A stretch of 33,504 bases of DNA from a bacterium (GCA_016781525.1 JADDQE010000171.1:1-33504), one strand, 5' to 3'. Shown: positions 1 through 9,014, counted from the first letter of the stretch. Numbers and translations: made by a program. The notes: a model not told the origin generated them from the letters alone.

Positions 1-43
1 CAACACTGCCAGTGTTGCGCTCTCCCAGCTGAGCTACAGCCCC
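1..43 (-). tRNA. tRNA-Ala(GGC), 3' part cut off by the window edge
   Basis: Read on the minus strand, the sequence gives an acceptor 5' strand GGGGCTG, a D-arm GCTC/GAGC, and an anticodon stem CAACA/TGTTG around the loop CTGGCAG, so the anticodon is GGC (alanine, codon GCC). The T-arm and acceptor 3' strand lie outside the window. It sits 7 nt downstream of the next tRNA gene and is probably cotranscribed with it. Confidence 0.9.
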
Positions 44-50
44 AAGTTGT

Positions 51-126
<76 letters not shown>

Positions 127-148
127 ACAACACCTCAACAGCGCGCAG

Positions 149-177
149 AGTATAGCACGCCGGCCCCTGCTTGTCAA
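149..177 (-). promoter_or_regulatory. sigma-70 promoter for the tRNA-Ala genes
   Basis: On the minus strand TTGACA (177-172) and TATACT (154-149) are separated by exactly 17 bp. The -35 box is perfect and the -10 box has 5 of 6 consensus bases. It points at the two tRNA genes and would give a leader of about 15 nt before tRNA-Ala(CGC). Confidence 0.85.
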
Positions 178-222
178 ACTGAGCATGCGCTCATGCGCTC
201 CGCTCGGGCCTGCTCAAAGCGC

Positions 223-252
223 TTGACGAGGAGCGGCCAAATGCCCTAACAT
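223..252 (+). promoter_or_regulatory. possible promoter of the glycan operon
   Basis: TTGACG (223-228) and TAACAT (247-252) are 18 bp apart in the 170-bp gap between the tRNA promoter and the first gene of the operon. The -35 matches 5 of 6 and the -10 matches 4 of 6. This is the best candidate here but not a strong one. Confidence 0.35.
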
Positions 253-347
253 CCGGCTACAACGATTGGTTTCGGGGATCAGTCGTACTCGCCAAGCAAC
301 GGCGCGCTGCTTGCAGAACAGCCATCAACCATGCAGCCGAGGATACC

Positions 348-1745
348 ATGAGACAAAGCCTTCGAATCACGCTGTTGCTAATGGCAACACTCTGGTCGAC
401 ACTTTTAGCCGCTTGTGGTGGGGTGCTTGTGGAAGCGCCTTCGGATGCGGCGCAGCCATCACCGTCGGGCTCACCTTCGGTGGTGGCGGCGGCGCCGAGC
501 GCTACAACCGCACCATCGGCCACGAGCGCGCCGACCACGACCTTTGTGCCTACCGCCATGGCCACGCCAAGTGTCAGCGCCGCGCCCACTGCGACGGCTA
601 CGGTGGCCACGGCAACCACAGAGCCAACCGTGTCGAGCACGCCCACCGCTACCACCACGGTAGCGGCCAGCCCTGATGGTGCAGCTACGGCTTCCCCATC
701 AGCCGCGGTCCGTCCCGACCTCCGCGGCCAGATTGCTTTTGTACGTGACGGCAGTATCTACGTCTACCAACCGCAGACAGGCGCGGTCAACCTGCTCGTC
801 GAAGATGGCCGAGACCCACAGTTTTCGCGCGATGGCACGCAGATCGTTTTTGTGCGCGACGATGGCCTTTACCTCGCGGCTGCGGATGGGACGAACGAGC
901 GACAGATCGCCTCTCAAACAAGCATCCAGTCGCCGCGCTGGACCGACGATGGCTCAAAGGTCGCGTTTGAACGCGTGGTCGATCCGACTGTATTCGGCCG
1001 TGGTGAAATCTGGACGATCGAGCTGCCAAACGGTGAGCCGGTTCGGGTCGCGGCGGGAGCTGACCCAGCGTGGGCACCCGACGGGAAGCGCCTTACCTAC
1101 GTTAGCGAAGCCGAGGGAGCCATACGACGAAATCAGCTGCGCCTCACTAACTGGCAAGGGCAGCGCGACTGGGGAGTTATCAGAACAATCCCAGCCAATA
1201 CCCCGTCGATTGGCATTCCCGGCAATCAGCTACCGCCCTCAGATCTGGAACACCTACTATTTGCACCGGTTTGGGACGCCGAAGGCAAGGTCATTTACGT
1301 CCCTGCCTTGGTGCTCATGCAGGTCGAGACCGACTTTGTTATTCTGGAGCGCGCCGACGCGACAAACGGCGGCTCGATCTTTTTGACCGAGCTCCCCTTC
1401 GGCGTTCTGGACGCCGTAAGCTCGCCCGACAGGCGGGCAGTGCTGTTTACGACAGGCAGCGCCCGTGGCGACATCCAGCTCTTCGCGCGCCCAATCGCTG
1501 CAGATGCAAGCGATGGTGCGTATAGCTGGGCCCAGACACGTGAGGTCGCGATGAACGAAGCACCGGCCTGGTCCCCGACCTCCGATGCGGTGGCCTACAT
1601 TCGCTGCTCGCTCGATGATCCCAACCGCTGCGACCTCGCATTACTTAAGCCTGGGCTCGAGCAGCCCGAGGTACTTGTGCCCAACCTGTTCGCAGGGGCA
1701 GCCGCCGACCGCGGCGCTAGCTTGTCCATTGCGTGGGGCCAGTAG
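348..1745 (+). CDS. TolB-like (PD40) beta-propeller lipoprotein
   Basis: A 465-residue secreted lipoprotein. Residues 1-23 form a lipoprotein signal ending in the lipobox LAAC (Cys23 would be lipidated). Residues 24 to about 120 are an Ala/Thr/Pro/Ser-rich linker. From about 125 onward come repeats of the PD40/WD40-like TolB type, seen as recurring short blocks such as DPQFSRDGTQIVFV, SPRWTDDGSKVAF and DPAWAPDGKRLTYV, with a later AWSPTSDAVAYI. Such propellers bind proteins or ligands and are usually not enzymes. GAGGA lies 7-8 nt before the ATG. It is the first gene of a four-gene unit whose other members are two glycosyltransferase-like proteins and a GH-like protein, so a role at the cell surface linked to glycan handling is possible, but that is inferred only from position. 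Confidence 0.85.
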   Translation: MRQSLRITLLLMATLWSTLLAACGGVLVEAPSDAAQPSPSGSPSVVAAAPSATTAPSATSAPTTTFVPTAMATPSVSAAPTATATVATATTEPTVSSTPTATTTVAASPDGAATASPSAAVRPDLRGQIAFVRDGSIYVYQPQTGAVNLLVEDGRDPQFSRDGTQIVFVRDDGLYLAAADGTNERQIASQTSIQSPRWTDDGSKVAFERVVDPTVFGRGEIWTIELPNGEPVRVAAGADPAWAPDGKRLTYVSEAEGAIRRNQLRLTNWQGQRDWGVIRTIPANTPSIGIPGNQLPPSDLEHLLFAPVWDAEGKVIYVPALVLMQVETDFVILERADATNGGSIFLTELPFGVLDAVSSPDRRAVLFTTGSARGDIQLFARPIAADASDGAYSWAQTREVAMNEAPAWSPTSDAVAYIRCSLDDPNRCDLALLKPGLEQPEVLVPNLFAGAAADRGASLSIAWGQ

Positions 1746-3031
1746 TGAGGCAGAGCGAGCAGCCAATTCGGGTACTCATCCTGGCGCGGGCTGTGTACCC
1801 GCTCCATGGATTCGGCGGCATCGAGCGGCACGTCTTTCATCTCGTAACACACCTTGCGCGGCAGGGTGTCGACGTTTCACTCGTGGTGGGACGACCACCC
1901 GGCGGACAAGACGAGCAGGTGAGTCGGCAGCAGATTCTTGAGGCCGCCCGCCTGGAGGACGCGCCGATCGCTGTGCAATTTCTGCGCTACGACCTGACAT
2001 CTCCCATTCTACGACCCAACAGCATTATCGGTCGACAGATTAACTATCCAATCTTTGCCTTACGCGAAGGACGGTTTGCACGCCGGCACGTGCAAGCTGG
2101 CATGATTGATGTGGTACACTCACAAGGGCTGTGCGCGTTTGGATATGCATGGGAGCGACAGCTGCACCGGTGGTTGCGTACAGCGCCCTTTATCGCCAAT
2201 CCACACGGACTGGAAGAATATCGCACCCCAGACTGGCGTAAACGGGTCGCCTACATGCCGTTTCGGGCGCTCTACTCCTGGGGCCATCGCAAGGCGAACC
2301 GTGTTATCGCAACCGATGCAGTGACGCAAGATGACCTCCCGAAATATCTAGGCGTTGCGCAAGAGCAAGTGGTGGTCATCCCGTCGGCGATCGATGTGGA
2401 GGAGTGTTTGGGCTTTGTCGACCAGCAGCAGCGCGCTCAGCTGCGCGAGCGCTTCAAGCTCGACGCTGCCGATCCCGCAATCTTAAGCGTAAGTCGGCTT
2501 GAGCGGAACAAAGGGTATCACGTCCTGCTCGAGGCGCTGGCTCTGATACGGGATGCCCTGCAGCCTGGGTGGCGCTGGCTTTTGGTAGGGCAGGGCAAAG
2601 AGGAAGCGGCTCTGCGACACCAGGCAGCTCGGCTGGGCTTGGACGAACATATTGTGTTTGTCGGCAAGCTGAACGACACAGAGCTTCACTCGCTATACGA
2701 GGCGGTCGACATGTTTGTCCACCCGACGCTCTATGAAGGATCATCGCTGGTGACGCTTGAAGCCATGATCCATCGGCTGCCAGTAGTCGCGACAGCTGCG
2801 GGCGGTATTCCCGACAAAGTCTTTCCGGGCCGCAATGGGCTGCTCGTCCCGCCCGGCGATGTGGCCGCATTAGCCAAGGCGCTGCGGACGACGATTGATC
2901 TTCGCGGCCAGTGGCAGCGCTGGGGTGAGGAAAGCGCGCGCATCGTCGAAACGACCTTCGCGTGGCCGATCGTGGCGAAGCGCACCAAGCAGGAGTATGA
3001 ACGGATGCTCGCAAGGAGACGTAACTCATGA
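1745..3031 (+). CDS. family 4 glycosyltransferase (GT-B fold)
   Basis: Transfers a sugar from a nucleotide-activated donor in the cytoplasm; donor and acceptor cannot be told. The N-terminal Rossmann half contains HGFGGIERHV, the usual acceptor-side GG-x-ER block. The C-terminal half has the GT4 set: SVSRLERNKGYHVLL, WLLVGQG, IVFVGKL, and the E-x7-E motif (Glu331 and Glu339 in EGSSLVTLE) followed by PVVATAAGGIPD. Length is about 428 residues, normal for GT4. I place the start at GTG 1745, which overlaps the last base of the preceding stop and has GGGG 6-7 nt upstream. An in-frame GTG at 1733 has no ribosome binding site. The stop overlaps the next gene's ATG (ATGA), so translation is coupled. 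Confidence 0.93.
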   Translation: MRQSEQPIRVLILARAVYPLHGFGGIERHVFHLVTHLARQGVDVSLVVGRPPGGQDEQVSRQQILEAARLEDAPIAVQFLRYDLTSPILRPNSIIGRQINYPIFALREGRFARRHVQAGMIDVVHSQGLCAFGYAWERQLHRWLRTAPFIANPHGLEEYRTPDWRKRVAYMPFRALYSWGHRKANRVIATDAVTQDDLPKYLGVAQEQVVVIPSAIDVEECLGFVDQQQRAQLRERFKLDAADPAILSVSRLERNKGYHVLLEALALIRDALQPGWRWLLVGQGKEEAALRHQAARLGLDEHIVFVGKLNDTELHSLYEAVDMFVHPTLYEGSSLVTLEAMIHRLPVVATAAGGIPDKVFPGRNGLLVPPGDVAALAKALRTTIDLRGQWQRWGEESARIVETTFAWPIVAKRTKQEYERMLARRRNS

Positions 3032-4308
3032 GCCGGCCAGCTGAAGCGCGGCAATCCCCGGCAACGCTCAGAGCGCTCCCTACGGCTCGCGAGACCAGCT
3101 CACGCTCGCTCATCGGGCCGCTCGTCGTCTCCACAGTTATGATGCTATGGGGCGTCCTGCTTCGCGCTCCAACCGCAACCTACACCGGGCCACCCGATCA
3201 GGCCGCATTTAATATCCACATCTTCGAACATCTTGGAGCGTATTCGGATATTACCTCGCTCTATTTTCGCGACCAGCTTTGGCACCACCGGATGCCGTAT
3301 TTCGACTACTATGTCGAGTATCCGGTTCTGATGGGCTGGCTGATCTGGCTGATTGGCTTCGTCAACACCGGCGTGATGCCCTACTTGCTAGCAACGGCCA
3401 CGGTCATGCTGCTCTGTGGACTGGTTACAGTATGGCTTGGCGGCTACTTCAAGGGGGCGAACCTTTGGCTATTGGCGCTCTCGCCGACCCTGCCGCTCTA
3501 CGTTGTACTCAACTGGGATCTGTTCGGCATCATGCTGACCGTTGCGGCCCTGCTGCTCTTCCACCGCAATCGCGACGGATGGGCCAGCGTGCTGCTGGCT
3601 GCCGCCGTTTGGACTAAATTTTTCCCGATTGTGCTGGTTCCACTTGTTTTGTTCGATCGAGTGCTCAAGTCGCGCTGGCAGGACGCAGCGCTAATTGCGG
3701 GTGTATTTGGCCTAGTAAGCCTGCTGATCAATGGGCCAGTTGCCCTTATGTACACCGAGCAGGGCTGGCAACTCCGCGACACGTGGCTCCATTTCTTCCG
3801 CTTCAACCAATCGCGTGGCAGTGAACTTAACTTTTGGACCTTTTTCCACGGCTATCAGCTCACACTTCAGCAGATTAACACCTTAAGCGCGCTGCTCCTG
3901 ATTGTGGGGATAGGCATCATCTTGCTACTGATGTGGCAGGGTAGCCGTCACAGGCGCGGGACGGGGCCGGAGCTACTGCTCCTGGCATCGCTCGCCGCGA
4001 TCGGCTGGTTTTTCTTCATCAACAAGGTGTACAGCCCGCAGTACAGCTTGTGGCTGGCCGTGCTTCTGGCGCTTGTGGCTGCTCGACCAGCGCTAGCAGT
4101 TGCGTTTGCTGCGGTTGATCTAAGCTACTTCGCCGGAAGCTTTATCATTTTATACTTGGCGGTGACACAGAACCCTGCGCAAGACTGGTTCTTTGTTCAG
4201 GCGCTCTTTCCGACAATGGCCCTGCGTGAAGCCGTGATTTTGGCGATTGTGCTGTATGCAGGATGGCGGCTGGTCCGAGGAAACCCTGAAGAAATTGTAA
4301 CGAGATGA
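3028..4308 (+). CDS. polytopic membrane glycosyltransferase, GT87/DUF2029-like
   Basis: A 426-residue integral membrane protein with about 9-11 hydrophobic segments. The first spans roughly residues 30-47, followed by a periplasmic loop with FDYYVEYPVL near residues 91-100. That Asp/Tyr-Pro loop resembles the one in the GT-C mannosyltransferase group GT87 (formerly DUF2029), as do LNWDLFGIM and the WTKFFPIVLVPL segment. Members use polyprenyl-phosphate-linked sugars and extend lipid-linked glycans on the outer face of the membrane. Its ATG overlaps the TGA of the GT4 gene, so a cytosolic and a membrane glycosyltransferase are made together, fitting stepwise assembly of one glycan. The family call is from motif memory; the substrate is unknown. 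Confidence 0.75.
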   Translation: MSRPAEARQSPATLRALPTARETSSRSLIGPLVVSTVMMLWGVLLRAPTATYTGPPDQAAFNIHIFEHLGAYSDITSLYFRDQLWHHRMPYFDYYVEYPVLMGWLIWLIGFVNTGVMPYLLATATVMLLCGLVTVWLGGYFKGANLWLLALSPTLPLYVVLNWDLFGIMLTVAALLLFHRNRDGWASVLLAAAVWTKFFPIVLVPLVLFDRVLKSRWQDAALIAGVFGLVSLLINGPVALMYTEQGWQLRDTWLHFFRFNQSRGSELNFWTFFHGYQLTLQQINTLSALLLIVGIGIILLLMWQGSRHRRGTGPELLLLASLAAIGWFFFINKVYSPQYSLWLAVLLALVAARPALAVAFAAVDLSYFAGSFIILYLAVTQNPAQDWFFVQALFPTMALREAVILAIVLYAGWRLVRGNPEEIVTR

Positions 4309-4332
4309 ATTTGCAGCACCAGGATGATCACC

Positions 4333-5586
4333 ATGAACAGCTTTAGCATCGGTGCAACCTACTGGCCGCGACGTAAGGGTCCACTCTTATGGGCCGATCC
4401 GGATCGCGGCGAGATCCGCGACGAATTTCAACAGCTTACTGCGGTCGGCATCGACACGCTGCGCCTGCCGTTACGCTGGGAAGAATTCCAGCCGCGGCCG
4501 GAGCGGGTCGCAACAGGCGCGCTACGAGCACTGGAGCAGACGTTAGACCTAGCTACTGATGCCCGGCTGGGAGTGGTGCTGCAGCTGTTGCCGCTGGCGG
4601 TAGCGGGTGCAATCCACCTCCCATCCTGGGCGACTGCTGCCAGCTTCGCAGCTGATATGACCCTCTCGACCAAGTTCGGGCCACTGGTGATTGTGCGCAA
4701 CGAGCAGCGGCCACCACTCGTCTGGGAGCGCACTGCGCATCACACCGAGGTGCGTGATTTGTGGGCCAATCCAGCTATGCGCGCCGCGCAGCGTAAGCTG
4801 ATCGCGGAAGTGGTGGGCTACTTTGGTGACCATCCGGCGCTCAGTGGATGGGAGCTTGGCAGCGGGGTCGAGCTTGCCCGGGCACCCTCGTCATCCGATG
4901 CAGCTGCCGAGTGGATCGGCGAGACCGCGGATGCTGTGCGCGAACATGGCGGTCGGGGTACGCTGTATTACGCGGCGACGCTCAGAGCACTCCGGCGGCG
5001 TGAAGGACCGCATCCCGAAGCGCTGGTGGCGGCGAAAGTAACGCCGGTGATCAGCGTTGTGCTGCCGGAAGGGCCGTTGGGTGGAGCAGTGCCGGACGTC
5101 GACGCGCTGCAGTTCATCGCCACGTTGGTCTATTCGCTCTGCGGTCAGATGCCGGCACTAATCCTGGGAGTTCCCGCGGTTGCCAATGGAGCGAATACTA
5201 CCATCGTGGACCGGGCTTACGGCCGCGAGATTGAGCAGCCGTTGCTCGACCATGACGCACACGCTCGCCTGCTTGAGACCGCCTTACCAGACCTCCGAGC
5301 CGCAGGCGTACCCGCTCTCTGGTTCGCGCACAGCTACTGCTACGGCGAGCCGTTCCCGCCCGAACGCGCACACAGTCAGCGCGAGCGCATGATGGGCTTG
5401 TTCGACACGGACGGCGCGGAGCTGCCTGTGGCCAGCGTGGTGCAGAGTTTCGCCGGTCAGACAGCATCTTCGAGCACTGTCGCCACAAAGACCCTTGACG
5501 TCGAGGACTACTGGGCCGATCCCGCCATGCATTTTCGCCGGCTTTGGCGGCACTGGCAGGCGAGCGACGAAGAGGAGCAGAAATAA
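4333..5586 (+). CDS. GH-A TIM-barrel glycoside-hydrolase-like protein, catalytic residues unclear
   Basis: About 417 residues, cytosolic by sequence (no signal peptide). The opening IGATYWPRR, the GIDTLRLPLRWEEFQP strand-helix and GYFGDHPALSGWELG follow the course of a clan GH-A (GH5/GH42-like) barrel. The place where the acid/base Asn-Glu pair is expected reads GWELGSGVEL. The late barrel strand that should carry the nucleophile Glu reads ALILGVPAVAN, with no Glu. It may therefore be an inactive relative or have moved its residues. Start: ATG 4333 has AGG 9 nt upstream; ATG 4324 touches the same AGG with no spacing. It is the last gene of the operon, 15-24 nt after the membrane transferase. 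A carbohydrate-binding or trimming role is inferred. Confidence 0.6.
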   Translation: MNSFSIGATYWPRRKGPLLWADPDRGEIRDEFQQLTAVGIDTLRLPLRWEEFQPRPERVATGALRALEQTLDLATDARLGVVLQLLPLAVAGAIHLPSWATAASFAADMTLSTKFGPLVIVRNEQRPPLVWERTAHHTEVRDLWANPAMRAAQRKLIAEVVGYFGDHPALSGWELGSGVELARAPSSSDAAAEWIGETADAVREHGGRGTLYYAATLRALRRREGPHPEALVAAKVTPVISVVLPEGPLGGAVPDVDALQFIATLVYSLCGQMPALILGVPAVANGANTTIVDRAYGREIEQPLLDHDAHARLLETALPDLRAAGVPALWFAHSYCYGEPFPPERAHSQRERMMGLFDTDGAELPVASVVQSFAGQTASSSTVATKTLDVEDYWADPAMHFRRLWRHWQASDEEEQK

Positions 5587-5624
5587 ATCGACAAGAACAC
5601 CCTTGGAGCCAAAGTGTGTCCAGC

Positions 5625-5912
5625 CTATGTCACGACATCATAGGACGTGGCTTCGGCTGGCTCGCGGAAGAGTGCCTTGACACGGGACCAAAATCCCTGG
5701 AAGAAAGCACTCGAACGATAGGCCTCTAGCACAGCAGCATCTTCCCAAACACTCCAGGTCGCGAACGACGCGGCGGCATCCGTCTGTCGCAAGAGCTGAA
5801 CGCCGTGACAGCCCGGCTGCGCGCTAATTGTCGACCGCGCCGCGTCGAAGAGCGCGAGAAATTCGTCGACTTTATCGGGCTGAAAGTGCATCCGCACGAG
5901 CCGCGTGAGCAT
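5625..5912 (-). CDS. ABM-family (antibiotic biosynthesis monooxygenase-like) small protein
   Basis: A 95-residue protein with the pattern of the dimeric alpha/beta-barrel ABM family: an opening strand LTRLVRMHF, a helix DKVDEFLALFDAAR, then QPGCHGVQLLRQ, FATWSVWEDAAVLEAY and a terminal helix RSSAFFQGFW. Some members are quinol or flavin-free monooxygenases, others are only structural relatives, so the substrate is open. I chose ATG 5912 because GAGG lies 6 nt upstream and the domain begins right there; ATG 5927 has no ribosome binding site. It converges on the GH-like gene with a 38-bp gap and follows the RNase Z-like gene in the same direction after about 95 bp. Confidence 0.72.
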   Translation of the reverse strand: MLTRLVRMHFQPDKVDEFLALFDAARSTISAQPGCHGVQLLRQTDAAASFATWSVWEDAAVLEAYRSSAFFQGFWSRVKALFREPAEATSYDVVT

Positions 5913-6006
5913 AGAGACCTCGAGCACATAGCAGAACAGAGACGGGAGAACAGCGGTCCCAGGAATCCAGGGGGCATCTGCAGGGCACCGATGGCGCGTG
6001 CTTGGA

Positions 6007-6783
6007 TTAGAGACTGTACGCTTCTAGCTCCCGAGCTAGCTTGATCTCGCCGGTAAAGCCAGCATCGCGCACTTGGGCAATTGCCTCGGCCTCGGGCATT
6101 GTATATTCAGCACTGTAGTGTATCAGGACAAGCCGCTGGATCCCACAGCGAACGGCTATTGCACCTGCTTCACGCGGCAAGGTATGGCCATGACGCTGGG
6201 CAGGATCGTTGATCGTCGCCTCGTGGATCAGCGTATGCGCCCCCTGCGCCAGCAGCTCCAGCTCCGCACAAGGCTCGGTGTCGGCTGAGTAGACGATCGC
6301 CTGTTGACGCTGGTGGTCGACGAATTTGAAGGCGAGCGTTGGGCGGCTGTGCCGGACAGGCGTCGAGTAGATGCTGAACGCCTCGTTCTCGATCAGCAGC
6401 TGATTTGGAAGCTCGTCAAGCTCGTGCCAGTCGGCAGCACACATGTGACCGGCCTGCTCCAGCCCAAGAGCGGCGCAGAGCTGGCGAGCCATTTTCAGTG
6501 TCGAGGCGTTGGCATAGACATTGAAGGTACCCCGATAGCCCGCTAGCCACAGATGAAACAGAAACGCCGGCACGCCATAGATATGATCGGGGTGGTTATG
6601 GCTTAAGATCATACCCCGCAGCCCTGTTGGCTCAACACCCGCGCGCAGTAGCTGCTGGTAGGCCCGACCAGCACAGTCGACCAAAAAGCCGCCGGAGGGC
6701 GAGTCCCAGACCAAAAATGTATTGTCACGGTCGCGGTCGGGCAGGGCAGTGCCCGCGCCTAAAATCACCAGTCGTTGGCTCAT
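6007..6783 (-). CDS. RNase Z-like metallo-beta-lactamase-fold hydrolase
   Basis: A 258-residue cytosolic metal hydrolase. The N-terminus MSQRLVILGAGTALPDRDR and the zinc motif SHNHPDHIYG (His62, His64, Asp66, His67) are typical of the RNase Z/ElaC branch, as are the later HSRPTLAFKF, YSADTEP and the HEATI block plus a C-terminal LIHYS. Bona fide RNase Z trims tRNA 3' ends and is usually about 305 residues with an exosite arm; this protein is shorter with no obvious arm, so it may be an arylsulfatase- or phosphodiesterase-like relative. ATG 6783 is preceded by GGAGG with 9 nt spacing. An in-frame extension upstream to 7017 overlaps the promoter and is rejected. Confidence 0.82.
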   Translation of the reverse strand: MSQRLVILGAGTALPDRDRDNTFLVWDSPSGGFLVDCAGRAYQQLLRAGVEPTGLRGMILSHNHPDHIYGVPAFLFHLWLAGYRGTFNVYANASTLKMARQLCAALGLEQAGHMCAADWHELDELPNQLLIENEAFSIYSTPVRHSRPTLAFKFVDHQRQQAIVYSADTEPCAELELLAQGAHTLIHEATINDPAQRHGHTLPREAGAIAVRCGIQRLVLIHYSAEYTMPEAEAIAQVRDAGFTGEIKLARELEAYSL

Positions 6784-6808
6784 CCCGCTGTTCCTCCACA
6801 CGCGAGCG

Positions 6809-6837
6809 AGTATAGAATTTGCTTGCGCGACTGTCAA
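6809..6837 (-). promoter_or_regulatory. sigma-70 promoter of the RNase Z-like gene
   Basis: On the minus strand TTGACA (6837-6832) and TATACT (6814-6809) are 17 bp apart, the same boxes and spacing as the tRNA-Ala promoter. The predicted start of transcription is about 20 nt upstream of the ATG at 6783, leaving room for the GGAGG ribosome binding site. Confidence 0.85.
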
Positions 6838-6967
6838 CGTCCAGGAAGATACAAGGGATTGCAAGTCTACGCTGCTGGTGGTCTGCGAAGTTTCCGGTCC
6901 TGGAATTGCTGCGTAGGAGCCGCATGGTAGTGCAGTGTCGTTCGTTCGCCAACAGGCTGTTTGAATT

Positions 6968-6995
6968 TTTACACAGCAGAGATTACGGACAGAAT
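6968..6995 (+). promoter_or_regulatory. possible promoter of larC
   Basis: TTTACA (6968-6973) and CAGAAT (6990-6995) with a 16-bp spacer lie just before larC. They match 5 of 6 and 4 of 6 consensus bases. The RBS AGAGGAG follows before ATG 7016. Confidence 0.35.
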
Positions 6996-7015
6996 GAGCT
7001 TTTACAGAGGAGAGC

Positions 7016-8206
7016 ATGGCACGGGTAGCCTATTTTGACTGTTTTAGTGGCGTCAGCGGTGACATGACACTAGGCGCGCTGATCGATGCCGGCGTTGACC
7101 TCCGGCAGCTTGAGGCGGAGCTCGATAAGCTGAATGTTGCTGGCTGGGAGCTAGAAGCCGAGCGCGTGGTACGCTACGGCATTGCCGGCACGCGCCTACA
7201 TGTCCGTACGACTGAGCAGCATGTCCACCGGCACCTCGGCGACATCGCGGCGATTTTGCAGGCGAGCCAGCTTGCTCTCGATGTACAGCAGCGGGCACTA
7301 GCAATCTTTCGCCGGCTAGCCGAGGCAGAAGCGGCCGTGCACGGAACTACACCCGAGCAGGTTCACTTTCATGAGGTCGGAGCGCTGGATGCGATTGTCG
7401 ACATCGTAGGTGTGGTGATCGCTCTCAAGCTTCTCGGCGTTCAGCAAATTTTTGCCTCGTCGCTCCCGCTCGGCAGCGGCTGGATTAACGCGGCACACGG
7501 GCGTATTCCGATCCCAGGGCCAGCGGTACTGCAGCTGCTTGGTGCGGTAAACGCGCCCCTACAGGCCGACGACACACCCTTTGAGCTTGTGACACCGACA
7601 GGCGCGGCCATACTAGCCGAGCTGGCGACGTTCCAGCGGCCGGCCCTAGCGATCAGTGCGGCTGGCTATGGCTTTGGCGCAAGGGACATTGGGCGGCTCA
7701 ACGCGGTCCGCGTTTGGCTGGGCGAAACAGAGGCCGAAGCTTTTCCAGGGGGTCCGCAGGATCGGGTGGTACTGTTGGAGACCAACATCGACGACCAGTC
7801 CATGGAACAGCTCGCGTATACGGCTGAGCGCCTGCTGCAGCCGGCGGCGGGAAGTGGTGCGCTGGACGTGTGGTGGACGGCCATCGGAATGAAGAAAGGG
7901 CGTCCAGCACTCAAGCTATCGGTATTGGCCCGGCCTGCGGACGAAGAAGCTCTGGTTACCGCCATTTTTCGAGAGACGACGAGCCTCGGCGTGCGCCGAC
8001 AGCTGGTCGACCGTTGGATTTGCGAGCGAGAAAGCCGCAGCGTAAGCACGCCCTGGGGCCCTGTGCGTGTCAAGGAACAGCGCTGGCGTGGCGAGCTCCT
8101 AGGCGTAGCGCCGGAATACGAGGACTGCGCGGCGATCGCCCGTACGCATGACGTACCATTGCGCGCGGTTTACGCTGCTGCGCTGGAGATGACACATGAA
8201 GCATGA
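7016..8206 (+). CDS. larC: LarC, nickel insertase of the nickel-pincer cofactor pathway
   Basis: 396 residues. LarC (DUF111) is a CTP-dependent cyclometallase that inserts nickel into the pyridinium-3,5-bisthiocarboxylate pincer made by LarB and LarE; the product serves LarA-type racemases and epimerases. Sequence support: the N-terminus [20 protein letters not shown] is the family signature, followed by [17 protein letters not shown] near residues 117-133, [29 protein letters not shown], and the C-terminal [16 protein letters not shown]. Both LarC1 and LarC2 portions are in one frame, unlike the lactobacillal gene that needs a programmed frameshift. AGAGGAG precedes ATG 7016. The end overlaps the phosphatase gene by 11 nt. 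No larA, larB or larE is seen in the window. Confidence 0.93.
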   Translation: MARVAYFDCFSGVSGDMTLGALIDAGVDLRQLEAELDKLNVAGWELEAERVVRYGIAGTRLHVRTTEQHVHRHLGDIAAILQASQLALDVQQRALAIFRRLAEAEAAVHGTTPEQVHFHEVGALDAIVDIVGVVIALKLLGVQQIFASSLPLGSGWINAAHGRIPIPGPAVLQLLGAVNAPLQADDTPFELVTPTGAAILAELATFQRPALAISAAGYGFGARDIGRLNAVRVWLGETEAEAFPGGPQDRVVLLETNIDDQSMEQLAYTAERLLQPAAGSGALDVWWTAIGMKKGRPALKLSVLARPADEEALVTAIFRETTSLGVRRQLVDRWICERESRSVSTPWGPVRVKEQRWRGELLGVAPEYEDCAAIARTHDVPLRAVYAAALEMTHEA

Positions 8207-9014
8207 CCAACGTTTGAGGCGCGTTCTCACGCAGCGGCCGTGTGGTTTGCTCACGGATATCGATGGCACAATCAGCCCAATCGCCGCGACACCTGACGCT
8301 GCGCGGGTATCGCCCGGCGCGCAACACCACCTGCGCATCCTTGCGCGCTACCTTGACCTTGTCGGCGCGGTCTCTGGTCGTGCGGCGGCCGACGCAGCTG
8401 CGATGGTTGGCCTTTCTGAGCTGGTATACATCGGCAATCATGGCATGGAGCTGTGGGAAGCGGGCGTGTCGGAGCCAACACCGGAGGCAAAGCCGTACGT
8501 AGACACAGTGGCCACGGTGCTTCGCGAGGCCGAGGCGCAGGTCCAGCTACCGGGCATTCTCTTCGAGAACAAGGGCGTTACCGGCTCCGTTCACTACCGG
8601 CTGGCGCCGGAGCCCGAGCAAGCTGGTGCTGCGGTTGGGGCCGTGCTTCAGGCATTAGCAGTGCAATACGGTTTACGGATAACCGGCGGGCGTTTTGTGT
8701 GGGAGTTACGGCCCCCGCTGGAGATCAACAAGGGCACTGCCGTTCAACAGCTTGTAGGCCAACGTGGCCTGCGCGGCGTTATATTTTTGGGTGATGATCG
8801 AACGGACGCCGATGCGTTTCAAGCACTGCGTGAATTACAGCAGCAGGGCGTTTGCGAAGCATTGAGTGTGGGAGTTGTTGGAGCGGACACACCGGCGATT
8901 GTGCGTGAGCTAGCCGATATCGTGGTAGAGGGTGTTACCGGTGTGGAGCAGCTGCTCGCACACATGACCGAGCTGGTGGCGCAGCAGCGCGACCAAACGA
9001 TTCGCGAAGGCTGA
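8196..9014 (+). CDS. otsB: trehalose-6-phosphate phosphatase (HAD type IIB)
   Basis: 272 residues. Dephosphorylates trehalose-6-phosphate to trehalose in the cytosol, the second step of the OtsA/OtsB route. HAD motif I is [10 protein letters not shown] (Asp21 nucleophile, Asp23 acid/base), motif II is AVSGR, motif III is the Lys of EINKGTA, and motif IV is [12 protein letters not shown]. The phrase [10 protein letters not shown] and the [12 protein letters not shown] block are typical of trehalose phosphatases. Its ATG lies inside the last codons of larC (11-nt overlap), so it is translationally coupled to that gene. No trehalose-6-phosphate synthase gene is visible here, so its substrate must come from a synthase encoded elsewhere, or the enzyme could act on a related sugar phosphate. 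Confidence 0.9.
   Translation: MKHDQRLRRVLTQRPCGLLTDIDGTISPIAATPDAARVSPGAQHHLRILARYLDLVGAVSGRAAADAAAMVGLSELVYIGNHGMELWEAGVSEPTPEAKPYVDTVATVLREAEAQVQLPGILFENKGVTGSVHYRLAPEPEQAGAAVGAVLQALAVQYGLRITGGRFVWELRPPLEINKGTAVQQLVGQRGLRGVIFLGDDRTDADAFQALRELQQQGVCEALSVGVVGADTPAIVRELADIVVEGVTGVEQLLAHMTELVAQQRDQTIREG

Noticed and set aside
257-658. Minus-strand open frame opposite the lipoprotein linker
   Set aside because: It is the shadow of a Thr/Ala/Pro-rich low-complexity stretch and its product is a Val/Ala/Gly repeat without an RBS.
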